Assembly: GCF_001544575.2 (NCBI RefSeq)
Contig: NZ_FCNY02000001.1
Span: 186,001 to 250,000 of the forward strand
DNA from: Caballeronia cordobensis
Lineage (GTDB): Bacteria > Pseudomonadota > Gammaproteobacteria > Burkholderiales > Burkholderiaceae
DNA length: 64,000 nt
Reading direction: 5' to 3'
This document shows, piece after piece, positions 60,831 through 64,000 of this stretch. Numbering within the stretch: position 1 is the stretch's first letter; each line of letters begins with the position of its first letter. The translations under genes were made by a program, and so were the position numbers. The notes beneath the pieces were generated by a model. It was not told where the DNA came from. It ran no database searches and was given only the letters and a program-made list of their open reading frames with translations.

Positions 60831-61651
60831 CACCCGATCAATCTCCGCTCGGCAAGCCCGTCCATTACACCGAACAGTACGATGCGTCGCTGCTGTTTCC
60901 GATCGACCGCAAGCGCGCGCGCGATGCGATCGGCGTGCCTGCGCGCCTGCCCTTCTTCGGCACGGACATCTGGAACGCTTACGAGCTGTCGTGGCTGAAC
61001 GCGCGCGGCAAGCCGCAGATCGCCGTCGCGACGTTCTTCGTGCCGGCGGATTCGCCGAACATCGTGGAGTCGAAGTCGTTCAAGCTCTATCTCGGTTCGT
61101 TTGCGCAGACGCAGTTCAATTCGATCGATGACGTGCGCGCCGCCATCAAGCGCGATGTTTCCGCGATTTGCGGCGCGACGGTGTCGGTGCAGCTTTCTGC
61201 GCCGGGCGATTTCGGCAAGCTGGTCATGGAAGAATTCGATGGCTTGTCGCTGGACCGGCTCGATCTCGATTGCGAGGTTTTCTCGCCGGACCCGTCCTTG
61301 TTGAAGGCGGCGCACGATGAAGTGCCCGTCGACGAGACGCTGTTCTCGAATCTGCTGAAATCGAATTGCCCGGTAACCGGGCAGCCCGATTGGGGCAGCG
61401 TGCAGATCCGCTATTACGGCGGGCAGATCGATCATGCTTCGCTGCTGCGGTATATCGTGTCGTACCGCGGGCATACCGGCTTTCATGAGCAATGCGTCGA
61501 GCGCATTTTCATGGATGTCATGCGCGAATGCCGGCCGGAGCGGCTCGCCGTCTACGCGCGATACACGCGACGCGGCGGGCTCGATATCAACCCGTTCCGC
61601 ACGAATTTCAACTTGCCGATGCCGGATAACGCGCGGCTCGCGCGGCAGTAA
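60827..61651 (+). CDS. queF: NADPH-dependent 7-cyano-7-deazaguanine reductase
   Basis: 274 aa, the long two-domain (YqcD/E. coli-like) QueF. Reduces preQ0 to preQ1 in queuosine synthesis. The catalytic cysteine is in [15 protein letters not shown], the QueF motif is [11 protein letters not shown] and the C-terminus has [11 protein letters not shown]. It overlaps the nucleotidase stop by 4 nt. Confidence 0.96.
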   Translation: MTPDQSPLGKPVHYTEQYDASLLFPIDRKRARDAIGVPARLPFFGTDIWNAYELSWLNARGKPQIAVATFFVPADSPNIVESKSFKLYLGSFAQTQFNSIDDVRAAIKRDVSAICGATVSVQLSAPGDFGKLVMEEFDGLSLDRLDLDCEVFSPDPSLLKAAHDEVPVDETLFSNLLKSNCPVTGQPDWGSVQIRYYGGQIDHASLLRYIVSYRGHTGFHEQCVERIFMDVMRECRPERLAVYARYTRRGGLDINPFRTNFNLPMPDNARLARQ

Positions 61652-61745
61652 GCACTACCACACTCTTTTACCGTTTGACCGCCTGCGCTCGGGATAATGC
61701 GGCCCAGCCTCGTCCGAGGCCGCTTATCCATCGCAGGAGCCTTGC

Positions 61746-63632
61746 ATGACCTCTCGCCCGCGCGCCTTCCTCGCAGGAAGTTTCGGCGCAACACTGTCCA
61801 GCTTCACCTTGCTCGCGGCGACGCATACATTCGCCGCGCTGCAGCCCGTCTCCGAAGCGCCGCTCGCACTCGACCAGCGCGCAGAATGCCGCTTTCTCGC
61901 CGATGGCGCCACGGAATGCGTCAACACCTTCCGCTACACGATTCTCACCGACGCCGGGCGCGAGGCGCTCTCACGCATCGATATCGATTTTCCGGAAACG
62001 GATACCGTCAAGATCGAAAAGGCCGAGCTTGTACAGCCGGGGCAGAAGCCCGTCGCGCTGACGAAATCGCAAATCGAAACGCGCACGGCGCCCAATCCTG
62101 CGCAGGGTTTCTCCAGCGACAAGCAGATATCGTTGGCATTCCCGAACTTGCGCGTCGGATCGACGGCCGTGTACAGCGTGCGGCAGCGCAATACGCCTGT
62201 GCCCTTCGCCACGCAGTTCCACTTTTCGCAGGCGTTCGCGCCGTCGGCGATCCGCTACGACCGCTTCCACGCGGAATTCAGCGCCGAGCGGCCGATCAAA
62301 TATCGCAGCGACAAGATGGAGGATTTCACGATCACGCCATCCGCCGATGCGAAGAAGCTCACCATCGACCTGAAGGCGCCGCGTTTTCAGAGCTACGTCA
62401 ACGAGCCGGCCAGCGGCGCCGTGCGCCGTTATCCGCGTCTGGAACTCGGCAGCTCGCTCGACTTGCAGGAAAACATCGGGCCGTTTGCAAAGCGCTATAA
62501 CGCGCTGCTCGCCGCGCCCCTGCCCGCGCGCGCCGCGGCGGTCGTGACGAAGACGAAAAGCCTTGCGCCGCGCGAGCGCGTCAGCGCGTTCATGCAATAT
62601 CTGAATCAGAACTTCCGCTATCTGAACGACTGGCGCGCGAGCGAGCGCGGCATCGTGCCGTTCTCGCTCGCCGAAATCGAGCGGCACGGTTACGGCGATT
62701 GCAAGGACTTGTCGATGCTCCTCACCGCGATGCTGCGCGCATCCGGCATCAAGGCCGAGCCGGTCTGGCTGGAACGCGGCAGCTACGCTGCGCCGCTGAT
62801 CGCGCCGAGCATCTACGCGGTGAATCACGTCATCGTGCGCGCGGAAGTCGATGGCGCCGTCTGGTGGCTCGATGCGACCAATCCCGTGTTCGCGCCCGGC
62901 ATCGCGATGCCGGACATTCAGGACCGCTGGGTGCTCGTCATCGGCGCCGATGGCGTCGTGCGGCAGGACGCGATTCCGCTCGCCGCGCCGCGCACGAACC
63001 TCGACGTAACGATGAAGATGCGTTTCACGAACGGCGATCAGGGCGACGTGGATGCCGCGCTCGCACTGAGCGGCAACCCGCTGATGGACCTGACGGTCGC
63101 CGATCGCAACGACGGCAAGAGCGCGAGCGACACCGTGATCTGCAATATCGTCGCGACCGAGCCCGGCCGCTGCGATGTGCAGCGTCAGGCGACCGGCTTC
63201 CTCATTCCGGAGCAATACAAGACGAAAGCGCGCGTAGTCGATCTGCGGGCAGTCGAGACGCGCGGAAACCAGTATTCGTTCAGCCGTCCGGGCATGCTGG
63301 AGCTCTGGGATTCCCTCGCGCGCTACAAGCGCAACGGCCAGTTATCGGACATTTATCTGGGCGCGCCGGAAACCACGAAGGCGGATGTCACGCTCGTCGC
63401 GAAACGCACGGATGGACAAGCGCGCGAATGCGCGGTGCACAACCGCTGGTTCGATCTCGAACTGTCGGGCAAGCCGTCGTCCGATGGTTATCGCTATCGA
63501 TACAGCCTGACGCGCAAGGTGGCGTGGCTCGCGCACGACGAGATCGTCAGCGCGGAATTCCAGAAGATGGTCGAACAAAGCCGCGCTTGCGTGAGCGGGC
63601 TTCAGTTCGCGGTGCAGCCGTTGAAGGGATAA
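61746..63632 (+). CDS. DUF3857 and transglutaminase-like exported protein
   Basis: 628 aa with a Sec signal peptide (ATLSSFTLLAATHTFA, cleavage near residue 31). DUF3857 occupies about 40-210. A transglutaminase-like domain has the Cys nucleophile in HGYGDCKDLSML, His in NHVIVRAEV and Asp in WWLDATNP. A C-terminal DUF2569-like or unassigned beta domain follows. Probably periplasmic; function unknown. No partner gene in operon distance. Confidence 0.9.
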   Translation: MTSRPRAFLAGSFGATLSSFTLLAATHTFAALQPVSEAPLALDQRAECRFLADGATECVNTFRYTILTDAGREALSRIDIDFPETDTVKIEKAELVQPGQKPVALTKSQIETRTAPNPAQGFSSDKQISLAFPNLRVGSTAVYSVRQRNTPVPFATQFHFSQAFAPSAIRYDRFHAEFSAERPIKYRSDKMEDFTITPSADAKKLTIDLKAPRFQSYVNEPASGAVRRYPRLELGSSLDLQENIGPFAKRYNALLAAPLPARAAAVVTKTKSLAPRERVSAFMQYLNQNFRYLNDWRASERGIVPFSLAEIERHGYGDCKDLSMLLTAMLRASGIKAEPVWLERGSYAAPLIAPSIYAVNHVIVRAEVDGAVWWLDATNPVFAPGIAMPDIQDRWVLVIGADGVVRQDAIPLAAPRTNLDVTMKMRFTNGDQGDVDAALALSGNPLMDLTVADRNDGKSASDTVICNIVATEPGRCDVQRQATGFLIPEQYKTKARVVDLRAVETRGNQYSFSRPGMLELWDSLARYKRNGQLSDIYLGAPETTKADVTLVAKRTDGQARECAVHNRWFDLELSGKPSSDGYRYRYSLTRKVAWLAHDEIVSAEFQKMVEQSRACVSGLQFAVQPLKG

Positions 63633-63637
63633 GGCGC

Positions 63638-63669
63638 GCGGCTGCGCGGCGGGTCCGCCGCGCAGCCGC
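63638..63669. terminator. Perfect GC hairpin between convergent genes
   Basis: 15-bp stem 63638-63652 / 63655-63669 (GCGGCTGCGCGGCGG and its complement). No U-tract follows on either side, so it is a hairpin terminator candidate or a transcript end stabiliser. Confidence 0.5.
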
Positions 63670-63687
63670 CTGATTCCGCTGACGCAA

Positions 63688-64000
63688 TCAGGCAGACGCC
63701 TTCTTGTAAGCCACGCAATCCACCTCGACCTTGCAGTCGATGACCATCGACGAGACCACGCAAGCGCGCGCCGGCGGATTTGCGCCGAAGTACTCCTTGA
63801 ACACCTTGTTGAACGACGCGAAATCGCGCGGATCGTCGAGCCACACGCCGCAGCGCACGACGTGCTCCGTGCCGTAACCCGCCTCTTTCAAAATGGCGAT
63901 GACATTCTGAATCGCCTTGTGCGATTGCTCGACGATGCCGCCGTTGATCACTTCGCCGTCTTCCATCGGCGTCTGGCCCGATACGAACAGCCAGCCGTCC
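63688..64000 (-). CDS. RidA-family protein (5' end outside window)
   Basis: The last about 104 codons are visible; the reading frame continues past 64000 (SGQTPMEDGEVINGG upstream of the visible ATG). RidA-type features are SGQTP, GIVEQSHKAIQNVIAIL and the Arg of PARACVVSSM, which binds the substrate carboxylate. These proteins hydrolyse reactive enamine/imine intermediates; the subgroup is unclear. Confidence 0.9.
   Translation of the reverse strand, partial: DGWLFVSGQTPMEDGEVINGGIVEQSHKAIQNVIAILKEAGYGTEHVVRCGVWLDDPRDFASFNKVFKEYFGANPPARACVVSSMVIDCKVEVDCVAYKKASA

Overview
The window is a gene-dense, high-GC stretch of a betaproteobacterial chromosome. Gene content and order (pepP-ubiH, dusB-fis-purH-ruvCAB, rplM-rpsI-erpA, aspS-nudB-clsB, ubiE-ubiJ-ubiB, and a TetR/acyl-CoA dehydrogenase/fadB-like/thiolase block), plus an interspersed CTTTCTTTGC-type hairpin repeat, point to Burkholderiaceae. 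The Paraburkholderia/Caballeronia/Burkholderia group is most likely; the genus cannot be fixed from the sequence alone. There is no tRNA or rRNA gene, insertion sequence, prophage or CRISPR array. Most of the window is core genome with a few lineage-specific inserts.

Layout. 1-9.0 kb (+): tail of an RlmL-like rRNA methyltransferase, pepP, a UbiH-family hydroxylase, dusB-fis, purH, ruvC, ruvA, an unrecognised lipoprotein gene, ruvB. 9.0-11.4 kb (-): histidine phosphatase, dtd, tyrS. 11.7-12.8 kb (+): anmK. 12.9-14.5 kb (-): erpA, rpsI, rplM and, upstream of the rplM promoter, a predicted small RNA gene. 14.8-18.8 kb: an OsmC-family gene (+), rnpB (-), a DUF3025 gene and pyrC (-), a YafJ-type amidotransferase (+). 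18.8-23.5 kb (-): glutamate/aspartate ABC importer gltIJKL and gdhA, together a glutamate uptake and catabolism block. 23.6-27.5 kb: LysR regulator, divergent NarK-like transporter, and a secreted protein of unknown function. 27.5-34.9 kb: Atm1-like ABC exporter, acyl-CoA thioesterase, a large PAS/LOV-like GGDEF-EAL protein, a nitrate-reductase-associated protein divergent from fdhD. 34.9-42.6 kb (-): fatty acid beta-oxidation cluster containing a long imperfect inverted repeat. 42.9-47.8 kb (-): clsB, nudB, aspS, DUF502 and FmdB-type genes. 48-57.9 kb (-): methyltransferase, ubiB, ubiJ, Tim44-like protein, ubiE, DUF971, HIT protein, and a 1,364-residue FAD/Fe-S oxidoreductase. 58.4-63.6 kb (+): ilvA, 5'-nucleotidase, queF, a DUF3857/transglutaminase protein; then the 3' part of a RidA-family gene (-).

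The most interesting non-coding item is a compact sRNA gene on the minus strand at about 14472-14535. It has a good sigma70-type promoter (TTGCCT, 17 nt, TATACT), a first hairpin whose loop reads UCCUCCUUU (eight bases shared with the anti-Shine-Dalgarno tail of 16S rRNA), and a Rho-independent terminator. The most interesting protein observation is a LOV-like PAS domain in the c-di-GMP protein that keeps the adduct cysteine but has changed flavin-contact positions. All calls come from reading the sequence and translations; no database search was possible.
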